A DNA stretch of 64,000 nt from Dyadobacter jiangsuensis. Lineage in GTDB: Bacteria; Bacteroidota; Bacteroidia; Cytophagales; Spirosomataceae. Below the pieces are notes generated by a model that had not been told where the DNA came from, made no database searches, and saw only the letters and a program-made list of their open reading frames with translations. Below, one piece after another: positions 54,018-62,984 of the stretch. The stretch lies in assembly GCF_003014695.1 (NCBI RefSeq), contig NZ_PYAS01000001.1, positions 124,001 to 188,000 of the forward strand, read 5' to 3'. How positions within the stretch are numbered: the stretch's first letter is position 1; every line of letters starts with the position of its first letter. Made by a program: the position numbers and the translations under genes.

Positions 54018-57000
54018 ATGAGCATTTTCTACGTGCCTTACCTGTTTAGTATCATATGTCTTTTGTCGTTGTCACTACATGCCCAGGACAACGAATCCTG
54101 GACGGGTACGAATTTCAACAGCGAAAACGGCCTGCCGCAGAATAGTGTCACTATGTCGTTCATGGACGATAATGGCTATTTGTGGATGGTCACACAGGCC
54201 GGTATCGTGCGCTACGATGGTCGGGGTTTCCGCCTTTTCGATAATAGCAATTCGGGGCTGCTGCGTAACCGCTACCTGTCGCTTGGCAAAGATGGCGATG
54301 GCCGGATTTTTTGCATTGACGACAACGTCCAGCTATCCTATTATGATGACCGGAATGGATTTTCCAAACCTGTAAAGTCGGCGGACGCGATAGGCGCTAC
54401 CAAGAGTGGACTCGTACATCTTGATCACGTTGATTTGGGGGGGATGGCCCGATACACGCAGAAGCTTTCACATAGTCAGTACGCGGATGCCCTGAGATTT
54501 TTTTTTCATGAAACCAGGAAAGGCAAAGGATTCATTTTAAATGAGAATACCATTGCCGGCTACGTTTCGAATAACAAAGTGCGGTGGATCGACTCCCTGG
54601 AAATCTTTCCCTATTTTTCACAACCTGTTGGGAGGATTGGTGATGTGCTCTGCTATTTTAGCAGTGACCGGGACATTGTTTTATTAGATTCCAATGGCGT
54701 ACGCGCAAAAAAGAAAACTCCGATCGCCATCCCCTGGGATAAATTGAGGGTGAATCCTTCGCTTTCATTCTTTTGCCAGCAGGACGAAGCATTGCTGTTC
54801 CATAATGAAGGTACTATCTATGAAGTGACGCTCACGGGTGGTGAACTGGAATTTCGACATCTTATCACTTTAAAATATATCCCTTCTATCACTTCCATTC
54901 GCTATTATCCCCGGCAGGGAATGCTGATTGCAGGTTCCAATAGCAATGGCGTGTACATACTGAGAAGGAAGCAACTCGGGGCCGTCGGTAAAAATCCGCT
55001 CAATGCAAATGCCTTCTATGCAATGGCTCCCTATGGGAAAAACCAGGTGTTGCCAGTCTCCGGTCAGCTACCCGGCAGCCCTTCCATACCGGGGGTAGAG
55101 GACAGTTACAACAGGTACACCTTGCTACGCGACCGTAACCGGCACTATTGGTATGCCAACGGCATGACCCTCGTGACGGCGGATGAACAGCTTAATGTGC
55201 TCAGGAAAATTCCGCTTACCGGCGTGCTTTCGTCTCTGGGCGAGGATGAACGGGGGGCTATCTGGTTGATAGAGGGTGAATTACAATTTGGATATAGGAA
55301 GAACAGGTTCGGACGGGTGCGCGGGAATACGGTCGAAACCTACCCACTGCAAGGTATTGCGGGGAAAAACATGCAGAGTTTCATTTCTTTGGGTAATCAG
55401 ACATTCTGGATTGTGGGTACGGGGATATGTATGTGGGTGGACGCCAAAAACCGGAAGCAGCGCATTTACCATGCGTTTGACAATATAGAGCTGCGAACGG
55501 TGTACCGCGACAAAAAGGGAAACATTTGGGTAGGGAGCTATGGAAACGGCTATTATCTTTTCCGTAACGGGCGGTTTACGAAAATGCCCGAAGACGACGC
55601 GCACCATTTGAAAATCGTGCATTCGTTCCTGGAAGACGATAAGGGCTTTATCTGGATGACCACGAATAACGGGCTTTTTCAATGCGCCGTCAACGACCTG
55701 TACGATTATGCGTCCGGCAAATCCCGGCAGGTTTACCAGCATTACTACGGGAAGGAAAGCGGACTGAAAACTACGGAATTCAATGGAGGATGTACGCCCA
55801 GCGGTTTGCGGCTGGATAATGGAACATTCGCATTCCCTTCGATGAGCGGTGTTGTGATGTTCCACCCGGATAGTATCAGGCCTGTGCTCCCGGCGAGCAA
55901 GATTTTTATAGAGCAGGTATTGCTGGATGGAAAGCCAGCAGACGCTCAGGCGCTTTCACGAATAGCCCCTACATTCAAAAGGCTGGAACTTACCGTTTCG
56001 TCGCCTTTTTTTGGCAGTTCCAACAATCTCAATATCAAATACAACATCGAAGGCCTCGACGACCGCTGGTACCCGCTGCCGGAAAACGACCGCATTGTAC
56101 TCAACACCCTTACCTACGGGCGTTACAAGCTCCGGCTTCGGAAAGAGGCAGGCTTCGGTACGGGCAATTTCGTTACCGCCGAGCTGCCGCTGGTAGTGAT
56201 GCCGTTTTTCTACCAAACCTGGTGGTTTTACCTCCTCATGATCGCCTGTGTGATCGCCATTATTGCGGTCATCGTCAAAATGCGCTACCGCTACCTGCTC
56301 CGCCAGCGCAACCGCCTCGAAACCGAAGTAAAAGACCGGACGCGCGAGCTCACCTACCAGAGCAAGCTGATGGAAAAGCTGACGGTGTCGATCGCGCATG
56401 ACCTGAAATCACCTTTATACTTTCTGTCAAAAGTCACGGGGCATTTGCGCGACAATGTGCAGCGGGAGAATTTCAGCGGCATCGACCAGACGAGCAGCGA
56501 GATCAAAAACACCGCCGACCAGGTATATCAGTTTGTGGAAGAGTTTAACCTGTGGGCGTCGTCTTTTACGGAAGGTTTTTCGGTTAATAAAACTTCGTTC
56601 CCGCTCGACGGCCTTTTGCAGGAGTTGGGGCTGTTTTTCAGGGAAATGCTTGATGCCAACGGCAACAGGCTGATTTTGCACGCGTATGCGCATTACACCC
56701 TGCACACGGATCGCGAACTCTTAAAAGTAATCCTGCGCAATGTCATCGACAATGCCAACAAGCATTCGCACGAATGTAACATTACCATATCGGCCAGCGC
56801 GGAGGCGGACGGCCATGTGGCCATTACCATTGCCGATACCGGCGATGGCATGAGCGAACCTGTTTTGAAAAGAATTCACGACCGGATCGCACTGGCGTCC
56901 ACGGCCGCGGGTATCGAGCGGAACAGCCGGCTGGGTTACCAGATGATCATCGACTTCGCCAACCGGCTCGATGTCAAGCTGGATGTGCATAGCGAACGCG

Positions 57001-57095
57001 GGACGGGGACGTCCGTCACGTTGCGTGTACAGGGAACAGTGAATGATGCCAACCTGTCGTCCGGCCTAGCTGAGCAAGTCGTAGGCGCCGGCTAG
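54018..57095 (+). CDS. Beta-propeller sensor histidine kinase
   Basis: A 1025-residue sensor. After the signal peptide (1-22) come beta-propeller repeats (about 30-640; GLPQNSVTMSFMDDNGYLWM), then a Y_Y_Y domain (about 650-725; YNIEGLDDRWYPLPENDR), a membrane helix (about 733-757) and a kinase with H794 in SIAHDLKSPL. The HATPase domain shows VILRNVIDNANKH and IADTGDGM. This is the two-component form of the heparin/glycan sensor architecture, but it has no receiver or AraC domain of its own. The partner is likely the LuxR regulator on the opposite strand, whose gene overlaps the 3' end of this one by 30 bases. Confidence 0.92.
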   Translation: MSIFYVPYLFSIICLLSLSLHAQDNESWTGTNFNSENGLPQNSVTMSFMDDNGYLWMVTQAGIVRYDGRGFRLFDNSNSGLLRNRYLSLGKDGDGRIFCIDDNVQLSYYDDRNGFSKPVKSADAIGATKSGLVHLDHVDLGGMARYTQKLSHSQYADALRFFFHETRKGKGFILNENTIAGYVSNNKVRWIDSLEIFPYFSQPVGRIGDVLCYFSSDRDIVLLDSNGVRAKKKTPIAIPWDKLRVNPSLSFFCQQDEALLFHNEGTIYEVTLTGGELEFRHLITLKYIPSITSIRYYPRQGMLIAGSNSNGVYILRRKQLGAVGKNPLNANAFYAMAPYGKNQVLPVSGQLPGSPSIPGVEDSYNRYTLLRDRNRHYWYANGMTLVTADEQLNVLRKIPLTGVLSSLGEDERGAIWLIEGELQFGYRKNRFGRVRGNTVETYPLQGIAGKNMQSFISLGNQTFWIVGTGICMWVDAKNRKQRIYHAFDNIELRTVYRDKKGNIWVGSYGNGYYLFRNGRFTKMPEDDAHHLKIVHSFLEDDKGFIWMTTNNGLFQCAVNDLYDYASGKSRQVYQHYYGKESGLKTTEFNGGCTPSGLRLDNGTFAFPSMSGVVMFHPDSIRPVLPASKIFIEQVLLDGKPADAQALSRIAPTFKRLELTVSSPFFGSSNNLNIKYNIEGLDDRWYPLPENDRIVLNTLTYGRYKLRLRKEAGFGTGNFVTAELPLVVMPFFYQTWWFYLLMIACVIAIIAVIVKMRYRYLLRQRNRLETEVKDRTRELTYQSKLMEKLTVSIAHDLKSPLYFLSKVTGHLRDNVQRENFSGIDQTSSEIKNTADQVYQFVEEFNLWASSFTEGFSVNKTSFPLDGLLQELGLFFREMLDANGNRLILHAYAHYTLHTDRELLKVILRNVIDNANKHSHECNITISASAEADGHVAITIADTGDGMSEPVLKRIHDRIALASTAAGIERNSRLGYQMIIDFANRLDVKLDVHSERGTGTSVTLRVQGTVNDANLSSGLAEQVVGAG

Positions 57096-57697
57096 GTCCG
57101 TGAGCTCCTTGTTGTCTTCAATATTGAGCTTCTCGAAGGCGCGCCGCTTGTGCGTGTGCGCGGTGGAATATTGTACTTGCAGCATTTCGCAGATCTCGTT
57201 CATCGGATAGCCCTTTGCGAGGCATATTACCACCTGGAATTCGCGCTGGGACAGCTGATCGAACGGGTTGGCCGCCGCGCCGCTGAATACCCCGCGGACG
57301 ATCGATTGCGACAGTTCCGTACTGACGTAGGTGTCGCCATTGAGTACGAGGGAAATTGCCTTGATCATTTCCTGGTCGGGAGCCGTTTTGCTGATAAATC
57401 CGTGAGCCCCAGCAGCATATAGCGCTTGCCATAGGTATTCTCCGGATTTTGAGAAACAATCAGGATTCTGGTGTCGGGGTGGAAGCTCTGTATCCAATGC
57501 ATTAATACCACGGAATCCGTCGCCGGCATTTGAATATCGAGCAGTATGAGGTCGAAGGATTTCTCCTTCATTTTCGTCATCACCGTCCGCGCATCCCAGG
57601 CTTCACTAATGTTGGTCTTGAAATCCAGCTGGTCAAGCACCATCCGGAGTCCGGAGCGTATCAGGGAATGGTCATCGGCGATGAGAATATTTTTCAT
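57066..57697 (-). pseudogene. Frameshifted LuxR-family response regulator
   Basis: Two frames join into one NarL-type regulator. The first (start 57697) gives a receiver with D8-D9, D54 (LILLDIQMPA) and ILIVSQNPENTYGKRYM, then runs on in the wrong frame. From 57418 down, another frame continues as AAGAHGFISKTAPDQEMIKA and QLSQREFQVVICLAKG, the rest of the receiver and the LuxR helix-turn-helix (MNEICEMLQVQYSTAHTHKR). The break lies in 57407-57418 (minus strand ATGCTGCTGGGG); adding one G after ATG would restore the frame (RYMAAGAHG). It is either a true inactivating deletion, an assembly/sequencing error, or rarely a frameshift used for expression. Convergent partner of the sensor kinase. Confidence 0.8.
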
Positions 57698-57765
57698 GCA
57701 GGCAAAATTAAATTATTTACTCGGGCAAGGTAGGGTGTTGTCTTAATATTTTGTCATTGTGATAA

Positions 57766-58431
57766 ATGGTGTACAATAAATTCGTCGAACTGAAAAAGAT
57801 GCAGAATAAAACTTTGAATCAGGATTATTCGAACAGAAGCATGATTCAGGCAGAATCCGGCCTTGACCGGCAGGAAGCTTCGGATGCGGCGATGGATAGG
57901 GAATTTTTTATCAGAAGTGTATTTCAAACAGATGTAGAAAAGGGCTATGACCTCCTGTTTTGTCATTACTACACACCGCTGTGCAGCCATGCGGTGCGGT
58001 ACGTATATTCTAGAGAGGTAGCCGAAGATATCGTCTCGGAGGTATTTCTCGCTTTTTGGAAAAAGGCCGCGCATATCCATATCACCACCTCATTCCGCGC
58101 GTATCTTTTTATGTCGGTGAGGAACAAGTGTCTTACCTATCTGAGGTGGGAATTCAAGAATGAAATCGCGGAGGAGTTATCGGATACTACGCTCGTGTCA
58201 ATGCACATGGAGCCTGACAAACTGGTCGAGTTTGACGAACTCTATCAGCGGATTGTGAAAATAGTAGACGGGTTACCTCCCCAGAATCAGAAGGTTTTTT
58301 TGATGAGCCGTTTCAACGGAATGTCTTATCAGCAGATCGCGGACAAGCTGCAAATTTCGAAGAAGGCAGTGGAAGCACATATTAGCAAGGCCCTTGCAGA
58401 GCTGAGAAGAGCACTCGGCAATAGCCTTTGA
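57766..58431 (+). CDS. ECF sigma factor (FecI-like)
   Basis: A 221-residue sigma factor as read from 57766; internal ATGs at 57799 and 57841 are also possible starts. Region 2 includes REVAEDIVSEVFLAFWKKAA, region 4 includes IVDGLPPQNQKVFLMSRFNG and SYQQIADKLQISKKAVEAH. It lies upstream of a FecR gene and a SusC/SusD pair, so it should switch on that locus when the SusC receptor is occupied. Confidence 0.93.
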   Translation: MVYNKFVELKKMQNKTLNQDYSNRSMIQAESGLDRQEASDAAMDREFFIRSVFQTDVEKGYDLLFCHYYTPLCSHAVRYVYSREVAEDIVSEVFLAFWKKAAHIHITTSFRAYLFMSVRNKCLTYLRWEFKNEIAEELSDTTLVSMHMEPDKLVEFDELYQRIVKIVDGLPPQNQKVFLMSRFNGMSYQQIADKLQISKKAVEAHISKALAELRRALGNSL

Positions 58432-58524
58432 CGGAAGCGGCGAGAGCCTTTTCAAAATGTTTGACTCAGACGTGAGTCCAGGCAAGACCCTTGTGGTCCT
58501 GAAACACATTTATCAGAACAAAAA

Positions 58525-59520
58525 ATGAAGCCAGAATTGACGAAGTATATTGTTTTTTCCTATTTCTCGGGTGATGCTACACCGCTTCAAAAAGAAATGG
58601 TGCTGGAATGGCTGGCAGACGGGCGAAACGTTGAATTGTATTTTACATGGTTGGAGGAGTGGGAGAAAATGCACATTCAGTTCCAACCCGATCCCGCGGA
58701 AGCATTGGGTAAGGTAAAGGCGAAGCTGCGCGAAGAGAAGCAGCCTGCTCTGTCACAGGAGGTATCGCCCATCAGGAGAATTTCGAGAAACGGGATGTTG
58801 CTATGGGCGGCAGCTTGCCTGTTTTTGATGAGTTTTGCAGGTTTTTTAGGGCGGGAGTTTTTGGTTTACCGTACCTACCACACAGCGTTCGGAGAGCAAA
58901 CCAGGTTCCAGCTTGCCGATGGAAGTACCGTGCTGCTGAATGCGAACTCCACGTTGAAGGTTCCCCGCTGGGGATTTGGGAAGTCAACCCGGCATGTGTA
59001 TCTGGATGGGGAAGCCGAGTTTTCGGTGCAGCATACGTTTGATCACCAGCATTTCAAGGTCCATAATGCCGATGAAAGCCTGATTACCGTGCTCGGAACT
59101 GAATTTGTGGTCTATACCCGGCCCCGAAAGACCAGCGTAGTGCTTAACAAAGGAAAAGTTGAGATTTCTTCACCGGCGGGGGAAGAGCCGCTCACGATGT
59201 TGCCGGGCGACCGTGCGACGGTCGAAAAGAGCGGGCGGATCATCATCGAGAAACTATCCCTGGAAAAGCTTGCCGAACACTCGGCCTGGAAGGAACACCG
59301 GCTGGTATTCGACGATACGCCATTGTATGAAGTGGCCCGTAAGATCCACGAGCTCTTTGGCGTAGAAGTGAAAATAAATGGCAAGGAGCTGGCCGCGCGT
59401 ACCGCGACAGGTTCATTCCCGGCGAAAAATGCCGAGGAACTGCTCTCGATTCTTTCCTACATGTACGATTTCGAAATCAAAAAAACCGAGAATAAGGTCA
59501 TTTTAATTCCTAACCCTTAA
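58525..59520 (+). CDS. FecR-family anti-sigma factor
   Basis: A 331-residue protein. The cytoplasmic segment (1-85) should hold the sigma factor; the membrane helix is about 90-107. The FecR domain (about 115-235) contains FQLADGSTVLLNANSTLKVP and TVLGTEFVVYTRPRK; the C-terminal DUF4974 domain (about 255-331) contains FDDTPLYEVARKIHELFGVE. Between the ECF sigma factor and SusC, in the order sigma, FecR, SusC, SusD. Confidence 0.93.
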   Translation: MKPELTKYIVFSYFSGDATPLQKEMVLEWLADGRNVELYFTWLEEWEKMHIQFQPDPAEALGKVKAKLREEKQPALSQEVSPIRRISRNGMLLWAAACLFLMSFAGFLGREFLVYRTYHTAFGEQTRFQLADGSTVLLNANSTLKVPRWGFGKSTRHVYLDGEAEFSVQHTFDHQHFKVHNADESLITVLGTEFVVYTRPRKTSVVLNKGKVEISSPAGEEPLTMLPGDRATVEKSGRIIIEKLSLEKLAEHSAWKEHRLVFDDTPLYEVARKIHELFGVEVKINGKELAARTATGSFPAKNAEELLSILSYMYDFEIKKTENKVILIPNP

Positions 59521-59547
59521 TTGTTTTCTATCCTAAATCTGTTGTTT

Positions 59548-62500
59548 ATGAAGCTACGATTACAATGTATGAGGTTTCTGTTCCTCTGTCTGGCGGTTGG
59601 TGCATTTCCCGCGCGTTCGCTGGGGCAGCTGCTGGCCAACTCCAAGACCATCGTTCGGCAATCGGACACGCGGCCTCAGCTGGTAGACCTGACAGATTTA
59701 CTGCTGAAATTGAAGGACAAGTTTCACGTCGACCTGCTCTTTGAGGAGAAAATCGTGGAAAACATCCGGGTTTCGCCCAACAGTATCCGGCCGTCGGCCT
59801 CATTTGAAGATAATCTGGAAACGCTTCTGCGATCGACCGGTATTCATTATATGAAGGTCAAGAAGGATACGTATGTACTGAGGAACGAGAAGATCAGTAT
59901 TGAGCAAAAGCCGCTCGAACACGTGCCTGCTTTTCCGGCCGACAATCGGCTGAAAGCCATCGGGATGCTGGAAAGAAAAATGCTGGCGGTTCCCGCAAAG
60001 GCGGCTGATGTAACAATTACCGGCCGGGTAACCGATGAAAAAGGAGAGGTTCTCCCTGGCGTGAATGTGACCGTGAAAGGAACATTAAGGGGCGTATCGG
60101 CTGACGCATCGGGGAATTACAGCTTGTCGGTGCCGTCGGGGCAGGTGACCCTGGTGTTTTCCTTTGTCGGGTATGTCAGCCAGGAAGTGCAGCTGGGCGA
60201 GAAGAAGACGTTGGACGTGATTCTCAGGTCGGATAACAAAAATCTGGAAGAAGTGGTGGTTGTCGCTTTCGGAACGCAGCGAAAAGAAAGCATCGTAGGT
60301 GCCATTTCTTCGGTGTCGGCCAGTGATTTAAAGGTGCCGGTAAGCAAGCTGAGCAATGCGTTGGCCGGGCAGATTGCCGGTATTGTATCGGTTCAGGGAA
60401 GCGGAGAGCCGGGTTCGGGGTCCAGCTTCTGGATTCGCGGGATCAGTAGTTTCGGGGCCAATAATACGCCTCTTATCCTGGTGGACGGGATCCAGCGCTC
60501 GATGGATCTGGTGGATCCGGAGGATATCGAATCATTTTCGATCCTGAAAGATGCAAGTGCTACGGCGGTTTATGGCGTGAGAGGGGCAAACGGGATCGTG
60601 CTCATTACCACCAAAAAGGGGAAGTACTCGGATAAACCGACCATCAATGCCCGCTTCGAACGGGGCTTTTTAGCGCCGATACGGCTGCCGAAACTGGCCA
60701 ATGCGGAACAATGGATGGATTACTACAACGATATCAGCTATGATGCCAACGGGTCTGTCCCATTTCCGGACCATATCAAGCAAAAGTACCTGTCGGGAGC
60801 GGATCCGGACCTCTATCCCAATGTGGATTGGATGAAAACCACTTACAAGGATGTCACAACGAGCAACCGCTTGAACCTGAATGTGACCGGGGGCGGCAGG
60901 ATTGCCCGGTACTATGTATCAGGCTCCTATTATAATGAAAACGGGCTGTTCAACCCCGTGGTTACCGAATCGTACAATCCATCTGTGAAGTACAACAAGT
61001 TTACATTCCGGTCTAATCTGGATGTGGATATTACTAAATCCACGGAACTGAGCCTCAATCTTTCGAACACCTACGAGAATAAGAGCCGCCTGGGTGTGGA
61101 CATGGGCACGATGTATAACATTGTGATGACCACCCCGCCGATTGCCATTGCTCCGTATTATTCCGACGGAAGCCATGCGCAGCCGCTGGTGGGAAGTAAC
61201 CCATATTACGCACTCAACTCGACCGGCTTTTCGCAGGACTTCTGGAACACTTCGCAGTCGCTGATGAGCCTCACGCAGGATTTGAGCGAATATGTGCTCC
61301 CCGGCCTCAAATTCAACGTGAAGTTTTCATGGGACGCAACCAACGAATCGACACTAGATAAGCGGAAAAACCCCGCGACCTATTATGCTACCGGGCGTGA
61401 CGAATCCGGCAAGCTGATATTGCATAAAAATGCCGACGGCAGCGACTACTTATCTCTGGCAAGGTCCAACCGCGGTACAAAGACGACCAATCTCGAATCG
61501 TCGCTCACATACGACAATGCGTTTGGTGATCACCGGGTAGGAGGCCTCTTCCTGTTCACGCGGAGGGAGTTTACCAACAATTTTCCCACAAACTACATTC
61601 TGGCATTTCCCTACCGCAACATCGGGATCGCGGGGCGTTTGACGTATGCATTCAAAAACAAGCTGTTCTTTGACGGAAACTTCGGTTATAACGGTTCCGA
61701 GAACTTTGCGCCGTCGCATCGGTTCGGTTTTTTTCCGTCGATAGGCCTGGGATACAACGTGAGTAAGGAGCGGTTCTTCCATGATCTCTTTCCGGCGGTT
61801 AACCTCATGAAATTCCGCGGCTCGCACGGATACATCGGTAACGACCAGATCGGCGGGGATCGCCGGTTCGCATACAATTCCGAAATGCAGTATTCGGGGT
61901 CGTACACCTTTGGTACCACGGGTCAGAAGTATATTTCGGGAATCGCCACGGGGAATCCCGGGAACCCGAATGTCGCCTGGGAAGAGGCTATCAAGACAAA
62001 CATAGGGTTTGAGATCGGGATATGGGATAAATTGAAATTGCAGATCGACTATTTCAATGAGCGCCGCGACGGGATTTACATTTTGCAGCAGAGCGTGCCG
62101 TCGGTAGTCGGGATCAACGTGGCCCAATATGTGAACCTGGGAAAAATGGCCAACAGGGGTGTCGACGGGTCCATTGAATACAGCTACGTGAAAGGAGACT
62201 GGCTGCTCTCCGCCCGGGGGAATTTCTCCTACAACCGCAACAAGGTCATTTACAACGATTCACCAACGCCTATTTACGGTTACCAGGAAGTGGCCGGACA
62301 GGCCTATGATCAGCAGTTCGGGCTGGTGTCGATGGGCCTCTTTAAATCCGTAGAGGATATTGAACAAAGCCCCGTCCAGAAGTTCGGATCGGTTGTGCCG
62401 GGAGATATCAAGTTCAAGGATATTAATGGGGATGGCGTAGTGGACAGCTACGACCGGATCGCGATCGGGCGAACGACGGTCCCCGAGCTATCTTACGGAT

Positions 62501-62973
62501 TCGGGTTGAGTGCGAAATACAAGCAATTCGATTTGTCGGGCTTTTTCCAGGGTGTAGGAAATGTGACCCGCATTATCGGCGGGGATCCCGTGCAGGGACC
62601 GCAGGGAAGTATTTTGGTAAATGGGCAAATTCTGGCCGATGCGGCGGAGAAGAGATGGAGCCTGCATAACCAGGACCCGAATGCCGAATATCCCCGAATG
62701 TCGCTGGCTTACAACGAAAACAACCGGCAGGCCTCGACTTTCTATCAGAAGGACATGAGTTTTATCAGGCTCAAAAATGCGGAAATAGGCTATACCGTTC
62801 CTAAAAGCATCGTCAGTAAAGCGAAGGTTGCCAGTTTAAGATTTTACGCGCAAGCGGTTAATCTATTTACAGTGAGCAAGTTCAAGTTGTGGGATCCGGA
62901 ACTGAATGCCAGCTTCGGAAACATTTACCCGCAGATGAAGACGGTGAGTATAGGAGCAAGTCTGAATTTTTAA
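59548..62973 (+). CDS. SusC/RagA TonB-dependent transporter with STN domain
   Basis: A 1141-residue outer-membrane transporter. The ATG at 59548 starts a signal peptide (MKLRLQCMRFLFLCLAVGAF); a TTG at 59521 is the only alternative upstream. The STN domain (about 45-115: LVDLTDLLLKLKDKFHVDLL) is followed by a carboxypeptidase-regulatory-like domain (GRVTDEKGEVLPGVNVTVKG) and the plug with VVVAFGTQRKESIVGAISSV. The barrel ends in VSIGASLNF. It is coupled to the upstream FecR (28 bases) and to the SusD gene just after it (11 bases). Confidence 0.95.
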   Translation: MKLRLQCMRFLFLCLAVGAFPARSLGQLLANSKTIVRQSDTRPQLVDLTDLLLKLKDKFHVDLLFEEKIVENIRVSPNSIRPSASFEDNLETLLRSTGIHYMKVKKDTYVLRNEKISIEQKPLEHVPAFPADNRLKAIGMLERKMLAVPAKAADVTITGRVTDEKGEVLPGVNVTVKGTLRGVSADASGNYSLSVPSGQVTLVFSFVGYVSQEVQLGEKKTLDVILRSDNKNLEEVVVVAFGTQRKESIVGAISSVSASDLKVPVSKLSNALAGQIAGIVSVQGSGEPGSGSSFWIRGISSFGANNTPLILVDGIQRSMDLVDPEDIESFSILKDASATAVYGVRGANGIVLITTKKGKYSDKPTINARFERGFLAPIRLPKLANAEQWMDYYNDISYDANGSVPFPDHIKQKYLSGADPDLYPNVDWMKTTYKDVTTSNRLNLNVTGGGRIARYYVSGSYYNENGLFNPVVTESYNPSVKYNKFTFRSNLDVDITKSTELSLNLSNTYENKSRLGVDMGTMYNIVMTTPPIAIAPYYSDGSHAQPLVGSNPYYALNSTGFSQDFWNTSQSLMSLTQDLSEYVLPGLKFNVKFSWDATNESTLDKRKNPATYYATGRDESGKLILHKNADGSDYLSLARSNRGTKTTNLESSLTYDNAFGDHRVGGLFLFTRREFTNNFPTNYILAFPYRNIGIAGRLTYAFKNKLFFDGNFGYNGSENFAPSHRFGFFPSIGLGYNVSKERFFHDLFPAVNLMKFRGSHGYIGNDQIGGDRRFAYNSEMQYSGSYTFGTTGQKYISGIATGNPGNPNVAWEEAIKTNIGFEIGIWDKLKLQIDYFNERRDGIYILQQSVPSVVGINVAQYVNLGKMANRGVDGSIEYSYVKGDWLLSARGNFSYNRNKVIYNDSPTPIYGYQEVAGQAYDQQFGLVSMGLFKSVEDIEQSPVQKFGSVVPGDIKFKDINGDGVVDSYDRIAIGRTTVPELSYGFGLSAKYKQFDLSGFFQGVGNVTRIIGGDPVQGPQGSILVNGQILADAAEKRWSLHNQDPNAEYPRMSLAYNENNRQASTFYQKDMSFIRLKNAEIGYTVPKSIVSKAKVASLRFYAQAVNLFTVSKFKLWDPELNASFGNIYPQMKTVSIGASLNF

Positions 62974-62984
62974 CAGCGATTAAC

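Noticed and set aside
57703..57710. TAATTTTG just before the broken LuxR gene as a promoter
   Set aside because: Only five bases separate it from the ATG, which would give a leaderless or truncated message; likely chance in an AT-rich stretch.
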